DNA of 64,000 nucleotides. Source: Septoria linicola. Its lineage: Eukaryota; Ascomycota; Dothideomycetes; Mycosphaerellales; Mycosphaerellaceae. The stretch spans positions 434,001 through 498,000 of the forward strand of contig CP099422.1 in assembly GCA_024114885.1 (NCBI GenBank), written 5' to 3'. The notes under the pieces are model-generated. The model saw nothing but the letters and a program-made list of their open reading frames with translations, did not search any database and was not told the origin of the DNA. The position numbers and the translations under genes are program-made. This document shows, in pieces, positions 9,462 to 20,616 of this stretch; positions within the stretch are counted from its first letter, which is position 1, and each line of letters begins with the position of its first letter.

Positions 9462-11352
9462 TTACTCGTTCATGATGTAGTAGAGCTGACTGATGCTCTC
9501 GCCGTGGTGATTTCGTCGAATCGCTTCTGCAAGGAGGGAGCTGACATCCAAGACTACCAGTTTCTTCGAACTCAGCCGCTTCTCTTCTGGTATCGGGAAT
9601 GCATTGGTGACGATGATGGCCTCAATTTCCTGGCACTCCTCGAGCTGTTCGAGACTGTCACCGCCAAACAGACCGTGCGTGGCCATGCAGTAGACTCGGC
9701 TTGCACTTCCACGTTTGACCACGGTTTCGGCAGCTGCAATCCAGGACCCTGCCTTGTCAATCATGTCGTCGACAATCACGACCGGCTTGTCTCGGACACT
9801 ACCGACTAGTGTGACATGGGTCTCGATCTCTGGGTTGACGAGAGCCTCTTCTTCCTCCTCGTCGGAGTGAGTGGCATCTCCGGTGCCACCAAGGCCTCCA
9901 TCTCCGCCGTGGCCGCCCACCCAGCGAGACGACGCTGCTGACAGGATGGATTGTGTCATGTGATCTGGCGCGTTGTCATCGTCGCTGGATGAACGGTGTC
10001 CACGGTGCTCCGAGTATTGTGAAGCACTCGGTGATGGCACATCATCATCAACAATATGCCCATGAACGAGACGGCCTGTGATCACGTCTCGAGCATGATC
10101 GTCGTTGTCCTCGTCTCCTTCTGGCTCCTCATACCCATCATCATCGCGGTAAACAGGCTCCACCGTAGGCAATGTGCGAGCAGGTCTCAGTGTAAGTTCC
10201 TCCTCATCGCCAGTCTGCTTGGCTGCGGGTTCCTGCTTCTCTGCCTGAGCATTCTCATCAGGGGTATCAGGTCGGTGAGAATGAGCAAGGGGACTAGGCT
10301 CTCCGTTTGTGAGGCCTCGAGCCCGTCCTGTGACTGACATGGGGATCGAGGTCGAAGCCCGCTGGATCTGCTGCCCAGGTCTAGTGTGCTGCCTGATGCT
10401 GTTTCCTCGCGGTCTCGACGGAGGACTCTTCTGTCTCGGCTGTGCCCAATCACGCTCTTTCGGCGCATCATTGCGCTCCAGTGACGCTTTTCGAAGCTCC
10501 TCTGCCTCTTTCTTGAGGGCATTGTGCTCATCGGTGCCATCGTTGCCGAGAGTGTCGAGAATAGCAGAGTTGTACATACTCATCGACATCTGTGTTCTTT
10601 TCCTCCGATCTGTGGTGACAATTCCGAAGCTGAGGCCCAGCTTGTCCGCGAGGCTCGTGACACGCTTCGTGCCGCCTGGGTTCTTGCTGACCACGACCGT
10701 CTCCCACCACTCTGGAATGTGCATGCGAATCCACTTTCCTAGAAGTGGCTCGGCGAAGAGGTTGTCGACAGGGCACTTGAAAAAGCCCTGCATCTGGGTA
10801 GCGTGTAGATCAATGGTTATGACATGGTCCACCCCAGCGACCTTCATGAGGTTCGCAAGCATACGTGCAGTGATGGCGCCTCTGTGAGACTTCTTCTTCG
10901 ACTGGCGCGAGTATGGGAAGTATGGCATGACCGCTGCTTCTGCGTCAGTATGTTCGACGGTGTCAAGAGTGGTTTCAGTCGCAGCTCACCTGTGATGGAG
11001 CGAGCAGAGCCTCCTTTGCAGGCGTTGATCATAATGAGCATTTCCATGACATTGTCGTTGATCCTGCACAGTCAGCGCGAGTCAGACGTTCAGTATGGTT
11101 TTCGGTCATACTGGCTGCTCCCACTCTGCACAATGAAGACATCTTGGTCGCGGACCGAGGTCTCTGCAGGCTGAATTAGTCCTGCGACGAATGCCGTTCA
11201 GCAGTCCAACATCACATACTGATCTCGACTGAGGTCTCGCCGTTGGCGAACTTTTTCAAGTCAACCTGGGCGGGTTTCTGCCCGAGTCGCTCGCAGATGG
11301 CCTCGACCAGGTGAGGGTGCGAGGACCCGGAGAAGATGCACGCGCCTCGCAT
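9462..11352 (-). CDS. Ribose-phosphate pyrophosphokinase with long disordered insert
   Basis: Makes PRPP from ribose 5-phosphate and ATP for nucleotide, histidine and tryptophan synthesis; cytosolic. Four exons, 11220-11352, 11112-11163, 10990-11063 and 9462-10933, give 1,731 nt and 576 aa. It starts MRGACIFSGSSHPHLVEAIC, with FANGETSVEI, then DQDVFIVQSGSSQINDN, AVMPYFPYSRQSKKKSHRGA, and the ribose-phosphate loop VVIVDDMIDKAGSW near the C-terminus. Between RRKRTQ and TLVGSVRDKPVV lie about 230 residues rich in Pro, Ser, Asp and Glu that canonical 320-aa synthetases lack. Yeast Prs1 and Prs5 carry non-homologous insertions in related places and act in cell-wall-integrity signalling, so a Prs1/Prs5-type subunit is the likeliest identity. 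I leave the symbol blank because I cannot choose between them. Needs other PRS subunits for full activity in yeast; that is inferred here. Confidence 0.9.
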
Positions 11353-12053
11353 TGTCGCTACTGTGTTCGGTGGTATTTGTGTCTAGTGACGGTGTTAGAT
11401 ATTGTAGGTAGACGACCTCCAGAGAGGCATCACCGGATGTGAGACTCGGAGGACTTGGTATTGGTTGCTACATTGTGAATAAAGAAGTGCCGACGAGCTT
11501 GAGGTCAGCAGAAAAAGTGACGAAGCCGAAGCTCACTTTCTTGGCAAAACTAAGCTCGCCGATGCGCACGTGCTGCCTTGCCCTTTAGGTCCTCGGTCCA
11601 CCCTGTACCGACGACATATTCACTGTTAAGCGAAGTGAGGCACTGATCAGTCTGGTTGGTATTTTTGTTTGCTCCATCCGAACTTCCGATCTTGCTACCG
11701 TCATAGCGACTCACGCTCATGCGTACAGAAAGGCTGAGAAAGCTCTGGACTGCTCGGACAAGGAGACCCAAGTTCGCAAGGACTAACATGAGGTAACAAT
11801 GCTGACCATTGGAGCTAACACGTGCGTAGTTCCTGAAGATCATCTCGAGATATCAGTCTGGACACAATGGGTCTCAGCTGTGCTTCGTGAGATCCATGAT
11901 CTCAGTCAGCTTCACCAATGACCATCAATCCGAAGAGTGGTAGCTGTCACGGCTTGCTTCAGTTGTTGGCCTGTTTTCAGCGCGTGTGCATGATCGTGCG
12001 GAAGACTCGGCTGGCGCGTCTTGCCATTCCATTCTGTTATAGCTACAGGATAC
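11353..12053. other. Intergenic, no gene supported
   Basis: Contains the PRPP synthetase upstream region and the 3' flank of the GNAT gene. A 97-codon minus frame at 11550-11843 has no recognisable feature. No repeat seen. Confidence 0.45.
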
Positions 12054-12596
12054 TTATCTCTCTTCCAATCGCCTACAGAACAATGTCACCACATAGTCCT
12101 TCTTCGGCACATCTTCTACGAAGCGAAAGCCTGCTCGTGTATAGAATGCTCTCAACTTATCGTTGCCAGCCCAGCAGTCTAAGAACAGGGTACCTCGCCT
12201 CAGGCTTTGGCTGATCTGATGGGCCACAACCGCCATGAGAACGTTGCCCAGGCCACGCCCTTGCATGTCAGGACGGAGCACGACAGAGTGGAGGTATAGC
12301 CAGGGTTCTGGATGCATAGCGATGTCGAGTACTCGTCCTTCATACTCTTTCGAGATGAACTCCGCCGTCATTTGCCTGTAGAAGGCACATGCTGTTAATA
12401 CTGATGTGTCCTTGATGATGTAGCATCGCTTGTCAGAGATCTCTGCTCGAACGATCTCAGGCTTGAGCGGTCCAATGATCTGCAGGCTGCCCGAAGTTGT
12501 AAGGGCGTCTTGTACAGTAGCTGACAATTTCACAATGCTGTCGGTGTCCTCGAGTGTTGCTGGTATCACAGTGTCATCGGCAGGATTCAGTTGCAT
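12054..12596 (-). CDS. GNAT-family N-acetyltransferase
   Basis: Single exon, 180 aa, starting MQLNPADDTVIPATLED at the first true ATG (12596); an upstream in-frame GTG is not a fungal start. The fold's acetyl-CoA loop is visible as VVLRPDMQGRGLGNVLM (Q/R-x-x-G-x-G/A), preceded by WLYLHSVV (beta4) and followed by GTLFLDCWAGNDKLRAFYTR and AGFRFVED, the usual beta6-alpha4-beta7 end. Length is typical for a stand-alone RimI-like GNAT. The acceptor (amine, antibiotic or peptide) cannot be read from the sequence. It has no signal peptide and no obvious functional link to its neighbours. Confidence 0.85.
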   Translation of the reverse strand: MQLNPADDTVIPATLEDTDSIVKLSATVQDALTTSGSLQIIGPLKPEIVRAEISDKRCYIIKDTSVLTACAFYRQMTAEFISKEYEGRVLDIAMHPEPWLYLHSVVLRPDMQGRGLGNVLMAVVAHQISQSLRRGTLFLDCWAGNDKLRAFYTRAGFRFVEDVPKKDYVVTLFCRRLEER

Positions 12597-13240
12597 TTTG
12601 CTTGGTGACACTTGAGTAGATCGGGCGATTGTATGAAAAACTGCATCCAGCTCCTGGTGATGAGGTGTGTATATCTGCTAAACATGATGAGTCATGCTTT
12701 TGACACTCCCGCTACATCGAATGCACATGAATTAGTAGAGAGCCAAAAGGGGTGCCGTTATATTCAGGCTGGTGCGCCACGTTTTTGAGGGGCAGTTTTG
12801 TTGAGAGAGAGAGGCTGTTCTCGCAGTGGACTTTCAGAATCCGGCATGAGACGGGCACAGCTGCCACAATCACATGCTCGGCAGTGCTATAGAACGTGCG
12901 AGAGGCGCACCACCTGGATCTGGTATGCGAATCCAGTTCAAGGCAGACAGATATCGCGTGCATGAGATGACGATGAGTGTGGCTGCGCTGATGACGTTGA
13001 AAACGCAACTGCGAGTGAGAGGAAGTCTGGGCAGCCGGACCCACCACGATCACTTTGTCTGTGTTTGAGGACAGGTTGTTCCAACGACTTGCACCTGCCT
13101 CCTGTCTCTGCTCGACACGAACATCTTCGACATCGAGAGCTGTTCATATCAACGCCCATCGAGCGCATTCACCAATTCCACTGTCGAACGCACCACGACA
13201 CGCCGAATTCGAAATCAGCTCAGCTGAACAGACAGACACA
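12597..13240. other. Divergent intergenic region, GNAT / TMEM33-like gene
   Basis: A 644-bp spacer between two outward-facing starts, so it holds both promoters. No convincing gene, repeat or RNA seen in it. Confidence 0.45.
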
Positions 13241-14190
13241 ATGGCTCCTCCAGCCACGTCCGCGAACGAGCCTCTGCAAGAGCGCTTGCTCAAGCTTGTC
13301 CAGGTATGGCGGACCTTGACAATGGAGAGGAGGACACAGTACTGATGTTCTTCAGACACTCCAGTTCGCCTGGTTTGTCGGCCATGTCACACTTCTCTTG
13401 ACCGCGATCCGATACTCCCTCAGCTATATCTTCTTCAACTACTACAGCAAAATGGCGCAATTCAGCTACCGAACTGCCTTTGTTGCCGCTGCTGCCACAT
13501 ACGGAATTGTTGTGTTCAAGGGCTACCGCGCCCGCGCAAAGAGTGGCAAGCAGCCAAGCAGCCCATTGGCTCTTGCTGGTGACGAGAATGTGCAATACCT
13601 TGGTGAGAAATCCCGCAAAGATCGAAAAGGTTTCCCCAGCTAACGATAGTATAGCTATGGCCCTCCTATGGCTCTTCTCCAAGCAGTACCCACTTGCGCT
13701 GCTGCCATACTCCATCTACAGCGTCTTCCACGTCCTGACTTACACTCGTGGCATCCTCCTTCCAGTGCTGCAGCCACAGCCAGCTGCTGCCGCCGGTCAG
13801 AAGCCAGCATCGTCTGGCCTTGCCGACACTCTTGGCAGCTTTGTTAAGAACTACTACGACGCTAGCATGTCCATTGTTGCCGGCCTCGAGCTTGCTCTCT
13901 GGTTCCGTATTCTCGGCTCTGCTATCATCTTCGCCAAGGGCAGCTGGATCATTCTGGCACTCTACACCGTCTTCCTCCGCGCACGCATCAGCCAGAGCAC
14001 TTTCGTGCAAGGCATGATCAAGCAGCTTGGTGCTCGTGGTGATGCTCTCACTCAGCGCCAGGACGTTCCACCAGTTGCGCGTCAAGCATGGGAGACTGCC
14101 AAGAATGTTCTTGCTCAGGTTCACGGTGCCACAGACATCAACCGCTACGTGCAGGGCGGCCCTCAGTCGACCCCAAAGAAGGCTCAGTAG
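13241..14190 (+). CDS. TMEM33/Pom33/Tts1-family ER and nuclear-envelope membrane protein
   Basis: Exons 13241-13303, 13356-13602 and 13655-14190 (introns of 52 nt each) encode 281 aa. Residues about 22-50 (TLQFAWFVGHVTLLLTAIRY), FSYRTAFVAAAATYGIVVF, LALLPYSIYSVFHVLTYTRG and a C-terminal pair around LALWFRILGSAIIFAKGSWI form the multi-helix core of this family. The tail ends ATDINRYVQGG. Relatives are yeast Pom33/Per33, which help place nuclear pores, and S. pombe Tts1 and human TMEM33, which shape tubular ER. Length and helix layout match. I infer an ER/nuclear-envelope location from the family; no enzymatic motif is present or expected. Confidence 0.8.
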
Positions 14191-15027
14191 ATGCAGTGCT
14201 ACAGAGATCACACGAAAGACATGAGTCACGCTGGAACGGCCGAGTCGGACCAAAATTGAGGAACCATGGAGGTACAAATCGGAGTAAAGAGGGGTCGGAA
14301 GGCGCCTCGAGGAAGAAAGATGTGAGGTGAAGCGGCGCTACAGTAGCCGTGCATCGTGGAGAGTGATGGATGTCACAATAAAGAGGTGCTTGGTTGAAAG
14401 TATAGGCATAAGGCGTCAATAGGCTATGGTTTTGCATAGCGGATTAGCGGAGTCTCTGAGCACCTAAAGTGGTATTGATTGTGTACGTTGAGTTTGAATT
14501 GTGCATTGCATACTTCCCTACTGTGATGTGCTTCGAGCCGGCTCTGAAAGCGCCAAGGCTTACAAGGCCCGAGTCGCGCTTTCCTTCGCTCCACTTGTGT
14601 TCAATATCTCTTTGACACATTCACAGTCACGTTGTGGTTATCCCGCCTAAACTGACTCCGTGTTCTTACTTCGCAGTAAGATCTGATCACGGACTTCAGT
14701 GATCCCACCGGTGCGGGTGTGGACACGCCCGAAGTCGCGTGCTGAAGAACATCAGCTCAACTTCGCTGCGCTGACAATGAACGCCGGCAAGCAATCTGGT
14801 GATGCGAATTGGCACGCTCCCGTGGACACATGGTACAGAATAGCGAGACGTGACGATAATGTGAATACAGGTCAGGCTGAGGGCGACTGAAGCTGCGCCT
14901 CCGCCACCATGCAAGCCGCCGGCAGCATGTTCGCGTTCTCTTGAAATCATTCTTACCGCTTCACTGACCTTCTCAGATGCGTGCTTAGACATTATGTACA
15001 TCGCTGAAGACAGCTGATGAGGCAAGG
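14191..15027. other. Intergenic, no gene supported
   Basis: 837 bp between the TMEM33-like gene and the HET fragment. Only short frames are present and none carries a motif. A polyadenylation-like AATAAA occurs at about 14378. Confidence 0.45.
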
Positions 15028-15366
15028 ATGAGCGACAACAGCAACGGCGCTCTCTACGAGCCGCTCGTGGGCGATAAAGCTGTCCGCTTCATCAAGCTTC
15101 TGCCGGGCAAGGCCGATGAACAAATCTGCGTGGAGTTTCTATACCAAAGCGTCCTCTTCAAGCTGGGCACTTTCTATGAAGCAACCTCGTATACATGGGG
15201 CAGTCCAACTCCGACACAAACCATCCTTTGCAATGGCAAGGCATTCCAGCTGAGGCAAAATGCTCACGATTTCCTCAAGCGACTTCGCCAACCGGATGTG
15301 CGTCGTATGCTTTGGATGCATTGCGTATGGAAAATCTTTCCATTCAATTCGACTATCGGCATATGA
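15028..15366 (+). pseudogene. HET-domain protein, N-terminal remnant
   Basis: A 112-codon frame starting MSDNSNGALYEPLVGDKAVR contains the opening of a heterokaryon-incompatibility (HET) domain: FYEATSYTWGSPTPTQTILC, NGKAFQLRQNAHDFLKRLRQ and MLWMHCV, where an intact domain would continue LWIDAxCINQ. The frame then runs into FPFNSTIGI and stops at 15366. No alternative frame restores the CINQ block or the rest of the roughly 150-residue domain. HET proteins trigger cell death after fusion of unlike hyphae, and genomes often carry many truncated copies. I call it a decayed remnant; a short expressed HET-like protein is possible but less likely. Confidence 0.6.
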
Positions 15367-15524
15367 AGAGAGTGCTTGGAAAGAGAAAAGTTATGCTTGT
15401 GTTGCCGCGCTTCTGGCAAGTAGTCACCTGCGCAAGACACCGCATCTGGAGGAGCACTCCTAACGCCTGACACAGCAAGTGGCCTAAGCTCCCATCCTCT
15501 GTTAGCAGATCTCTCGAAAACACA

Positions 15525-15806
15525 CTATGCGCGCAGTGCAGAAAGGTGAAGACCGACCTCGTAATCGCAAGTACTCCTGCTAACTCCCTTTGCGTTTTTT
15601 TTGACACAGTCAAAGCTGAGCTGTCGAACACCCTCTAGCTTCTGCATTCTACCACATGCGATGGCCTTTTCATCGCATGAATAGGCTCCGGATTGCGCGA
15701 AGCATGGAATGGTGGTTGGTATAACACGGCAGTGACTTTGGGCTGATGCGAGTGGGGAGATTGCGCAGGTCAGGAGGATGGTGATCAACGAGGCGGATGG
15801 CTGCAT
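15525..15806 (-). CDS. Small cysteine-rich secreted protein (effector-like candidate)
   Basis: Single-exon frame of 93 aa from ATG 15806. Residues 1-23 (MQPSASLITILLTCAISPLA then SAQ) form a standard signal peptide with an Ala-x-Ala-like cleavage region. The mature part of about 70 residues has six cysteines: SHC, PCFAQ, YSCDE, IACGR, FDCVK, STCDY. That is an even number, as expected for disulfides. No known domain is recognisable. Small size, secretion signal and six cysteines fit the loose definition of fungal effector candidates, but also secreted antifungal or cell-surface proteins. The frame passes through an eight-A run near the VKKNAK codons, so the C-terminus is sensitive to a base-call error there. 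Neighbours (HET remnant, gene-poor flanks) are consistent with an accessory locus. Confidence 0.5.
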   Translation of the reverse strand: MQPSASLITILLTCAISPLASAQSHCRVIPTTIPCFAQSGAYSCDEKAIACGRMQKLEGVRQLSFDCVKKNAKGVSRSTCDYEVGLHLSALRA

Positions 15807-16969
15807 TTTGAAGGGTCGGCGCAGGGTTGCCGTTGATGTTGAGTTGGAATGGAATGGAATGGAGAGACTGTATTCGCTTGTTGTCGCTATAAGATTCTGG
15901 TGGGAGTCAGAACGTGTTATATGCGTACTATCAGTGAAAGGACTTTGCTAGACTAGCCGCGTTGTCTCAGGTCTGATTAGTCGTCGTCGTCCTCGTGGAA
16001 TAGATGAGTCCGAAGAGTGCAATGCTTCACTGGTGAGCTGGCAAGGGCTGAGCAAGACCGAGACACACAATTCAGGCACAACACTGGTAGTCATACTGGT
16101 AGTCAGCGCTAAGCTCTCCTAGTCTCGTGTTAGGCTGAGGACTAAGAAGCCGAGACGTGCGGCCGCTCATGGTGCTGGCACAAAAGCCGGGCCTACAGTT
16201 CGAGCGAAGTAGGAACGATGCACGATTATTCACTAATGCCATCAGCAGAACTGTTTATGTAAGAGTGCTACTCAGCAAGCAAAAGAGAATCAATGTCGTC
16301 CGAGCATGTCTCAATCGTCGGCCTTCGAGGCTGTCTTTTGCAGCAAAGTGTCAGGGACACAACAAAATTCCCATCTACGTCTTTCAGTTTCACTAAGTGA
16401 TGAGTCGGGGACTTCGGCTGATAGAACGCAGACTGCACCAAGATCGCCGATATTGAGCAATACATGTCAGCAGCCAGCTGTGTAGGTTGTCCGTTGAAGA
16501 CGTTTCGAGGCAACACATCTAGTATACGTGCTGGTGCATTCATGCATGAGGTAAAAGATTGAGTACTCGCTAATCATATCAATGCTAGTTCGGAGTCAAG
16601 GTGGAGGATTCGCTTTGTACTCGAACACATGCATCAGAAGTGTAGCGGTGAAGACGGACGTGGTCAGATCGGTGCATAATGTTATGCTAGGTAGAATTGT
16701 GCTTCCCACGACTTTTGTCATCGGCTCAATGAGCATCTGGCTGCTTCCTCGCGGTCCATCAGCAATATCACAAGTCCATCTGATATAATTCATCAGCGAC
16801 CTGCTGCATCTGCATGAGCGACTAGCTGATGGCCGAAGAAGGATGCAGCGCGATGCCACCCTCCCACAGATCTCCCCGCAGCAGAAGATGATGGTCCTCA
16901 CGACTTGCATGTAAGCAGTGAAAGCAGCTAATGCATGAGGAGGAAGGAGGAGCAAGAGCTGCAGTGACA
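15807..16969. other. Intergenic with minor direct repeats
   Basis: Over 1.1 kb without a supported gene. It holds a GGAAT triple repeat near 15845-15860 and a short direct repeat of ACTGGTAGTCA at about 16085-16106. A 91-codon minus frame at 16268-16543 starts with ATG but has no motif or neighbouring exon. Confidence 0.45.
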
Positions 16970-19607
16970 ATGCTTTCGAGTGCTTCGTTCCAGAAATTCC
17001 TCTCTGTGACCATCTTTACTATGGTAGGACTGACTTTGATCTATCTACACACCTATCTTGTGGCATGGAGCCGAGGCGAGACACAGGATGGCTTCAATGT
17101 TAAAAGTCCTGCCGCGCGAGAGCATGACTACCATCAGAATGCGGGCGTTCTGAAGTATGTCGATCCCAAGATTGGAACATATGGAGTCACGCCAAATGGA
17201 AACGGAGGTATGATCCCGAGTGTTGGGACGCCCTTCGGCATGACCAGGTGGACGCCACAGACGAGAGAGGTAAACACAGAAGTCCATGACTAGAAAGTCC
17301 GAGCTAATATGTGGAGGGCAGAACTTCATCAGTCAATGCCCTTACAATGATATGGATGAGTATATCCATGGCTTCCAAGCGACTCATCAACCTGCGATAT
17401 GGATGGGAGAGAGCGGTCAAGTTGTTCTGAGTCCTGGCGTCGGACCTTCTGAGCCCCTCTTTACAAATCGAGCGAGGAAGTTCTCGAAGAAGGACGAGAG
17501 GAGTACTCCCTACGTTTATGAAGTCATCATGGATGCGGCTGCCGTGGAGGCTGGGGAGAATCTCACTGAAAGTATTTACAGCCCAGTACCTGGTGGCGCG
17601 CAGCCAGTTCCGGATGTGGTGAGGGAAGGGGCAAATGGTCGCGTACGACGAGATGATCTTGGCTCAGAAAAGCTTGAAGAAAGTGTGTCGGCAAGAGCTT
17701 CACCGTCAAAATCTCCAGTGAACGGCAAGATAAGAGTGGCCATGACAGCGACTTCACACGTCGGGCGACTGCTTGTTGACTATTCCGATGCATTGAGCGG
17801 AGGCTGGCTCCCGACTATATTTGTACAGGCGACGCGACAGAACTGGACTGGCCAGGTCGTTATTGATGCCGATCGTCAGGAAGTCTATGGCCGCAACCCG
17901 CAGCGACAGGACTACGCACTGGGACCACTACCTGCGAAGAACTTCAGTGGCTATTTTGTCTCTCGATTCTCTGCGCCGTTCGTAGCAACACAGCTGTACA
18001 AAGGAGCTCAGAGGCGGCCTGGTTTGTCATCGAAAGATAGCAGCGTGCAGTTAGAAGGAGACCACTTGGGCGCAGAAATCACGTTTGCCAGATCGACCAC
18101 TCAGGTTGAGGTGCGCACCGGCGTGTCTTTTGTGAGTATCGATCAGGCGAGGTACAATCTAGACTTCGAAGCGCCGAAGTCAGTCCCCTTTGGACAGGCC
18201 GTTGAGGACTTGAAAGGTGCATGGCTCGAGAAGCTGGGACGGGTGACTATCGAGAGTGTCAATGTGACGAGTACTGAACACGATCAGCGGACCATCTGGT
18301 ATACTGGACTCTTCCACGCGCTCCAATATCCTTCTGACTTCTCCGAGAAAGTAAAGGGCTGGAAAGGCAATCTGCGCACATTCTACAGTGGGTATACTGA
18401 TAGCGTTCATTCTGTCGAAGACTCTTACTATCAGTCATGGTCAATCTGGGACACTTTCAGAGCGGAGCATAGCCTACTAGCGATGTTCGCCCCAGAAAGA
18501 GTAAACTCGATGATGAGGTCGCTAGTCAGAATTTATGAATGGGCGGGCCGACTACCTATGTGGGCGAACATCGTCGAGACGAACATCATGATTGGGACAC
18601 ATGTCGATGCTGTGATAGCGAATGCTTTGACTCGTGGCTTCAAGTCCTTCGACCTGACAAAAGCGTGGGAGGCTGTGCAGAAGAACGCTTACGAACCACC
18701 GATTAACGACACTGAGCTGCTGTACTTCGATCGTGAGGGTAATACTCCAGACGAGGTGCGGGCTGGTCTCACAACATACATGGAGAAAGGCTATGTTGCC
18801 AATGATCGCTGGGCAGAGAGCGGATCGCGCACTCTGGACTATGCGTTTGATGACCACGCTGCTGCAATCGTCGCTGAGCATGCTGGTGACCTTAAGGCTG
18901 CTCAAGATCTTCGGAAGCGAAGCATGAACTATCGAACCATCTACAACGCCAAGACTGGCTTCATGGAAGCCAAGAACGACAACCACACCTGGGCAGGGCG
19001 TGAACAAGGCTGGGCAGAAGGCGACGACTGGATTTATACGTTCAGTGTCATGCATGACCCTCTTGGACTTGCAGAGCTTATGGGTGGCCGCGAAAACATG
19101 AAAGCGAAACTTGACGAGTACTTCAACGGGGGCTATAATGATCACAGCAACGAGCCATCGCATCATGCGCCATATCTCTATGCCGCAATCGGATACCCGA
19201 GCACAACGCAAACACTCGTGAGAGATATTGCCTCGCAGAACTATAACGCCACGTCTGCTGGACTGAGTGGGAACGAAGATCTGGGACAGATGAGCGCCTG
19301 GTACATATTCTCGGCGTTGGGCTTCTATCCTTTGAACCCGGCGAGTGATGAGTACGTTGTCGGAGCACCTTTCTTCGAGAAGGTGGCTATCAGATTGCCG
19401 GCCGGGGCACGGACTGGTGGTGTTGGAGGCAAAGAGCACGTGTTGAGCATTGTTGCACCCGGTGCACTGACTAAGCCTTTTGTGAAAAGTGTGAAAGTTG
19501 ATGGGAAAGCTCTTGAGATGCCCGTATTGAAGCACAAGGACATCGTGACTGCGAGGACTATCGAGTTCGAGATGGCTAGTGAGCCGCAGGCTTGGGGCCA
19601 CTGGTAA
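16970..19607 (+). CDS. GH92 family alpha-mannosidase, type II membrane form
   Basis: Two exons, 16970-17269 and 17322-19607, joined by a 52-nt intron, give 861 aa. I prefer ATG 16970 (A at -3) over ATG 16931, which adds 13 residues. Residues about 8-32 (LSVTIFTMVGLTLIYLHTYL) form a signal anchor. The GH92 N-terminal domain starts at YVDPKIGTYG with GNGGMIPSVGTPFGMTRWTP, and DEYIHGFQATHQPAIWMG follows the splice. The catalytic half has EGDDWIYTFSVMHDPLGLAE, NDHSNEPSHHAPYLYAAIGY and GQMSAWYIFSALGFYPLNPA, all typical. GH92 enzymes are calcium-dependent exo-alpha-mannosidases, mostly alpha-1,2, acting on N-glycans or mannans. The frame is fully open. Location in the secretory pathway or at the cell surface is inferred from the anchor. 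Confidence 0.93.
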
Positions 19608-20616
19608 ATTCGCCTTATCTAAATATACTGGATGCCATCCCTTGCCAAAATCATGCAGGTAATCTACTGCACTCAACCACGGCGATTGCCGTGCCTGTCC
19701 AGCGGTTGTATATCAGCTGAGACTCGTCAGCATTGTGCCTCGAGCATGGTCCTGGAAGTGTGCAATTTTGAGGAATTCGATAATTCGGTCGGAAGACGAC
19801 AGCGACCACAGGAAGACTTGACGAAACACAAAACTCCATAGAGTATCATGTTGAGTATTGACCAGCAGATGTAAGGCATCTTGGGACCATAGACCGTAGT
19901 GTCACTACGTTGTCGTCGTCCCACAACAAAATTTAGTAAACCCTAAGATCAGCTTACAATCTTCCTGCTTGTCTGCCTGGCAACGATGACTTGATCAGTG
20001 AGATCAGCAACAGGATTGAGCAGATGAACAGGTGGCTGCGCATTCCTGTCTTCTTAAACAGCAGCACTCTAGAACACCTACCATCGTCCTATGGCCTTTT
20101 TGAGCTGCTATACAATTTAGTCGAGCCAAGCTTTCTCGGAGCATGTGAAACCGAGTGTGTAGTCTATCCCGCCAGAAGCCGACATCGCGCTGGTCGTGCC
20201 TGACATTTCTGACCACAAGTTCGTTATGGAGTCTTGAACAACAGGGGAACAATTGGATCATCGGTCGACAATCACTTCAGCATCCTTTGTTCCATTGAAT
20301 GAGACAAGTCCAGTACTCAAGATCGATCAATCAGTATCTTCGTCGATCAATGTTCGCATGGTTGTTCCGAACTCAATCATCCACCACCCCGCGGATGACG
20401 TCGCGTTGTTATTTTTGCTGCAATCGCAACCAATTCCAAGGAAGAGGAAGCAGCCCTGCGACAAACAAGCTTTGTATGTCGTGCTGGGACGATCTCATTC
20501 TGCATGACGAGGCTTTTCGGGTTGTCCGAGAGGAAGAAGCTGTTTCTACCATTCTTCTGCTGTAGCTTGCGTATGACTACTTCTCTCACCTCTCCCCGTC
20601 GCTAAGTACCGCCGCA
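19608..20616. other. Intergenic, no gene supported
   Basis: About 1 kb between GH92 and PLD. Several 60-90 codon frames but none with a motif. Presumably holds the PLD promoter next to 20616. Confidence 0.45.
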
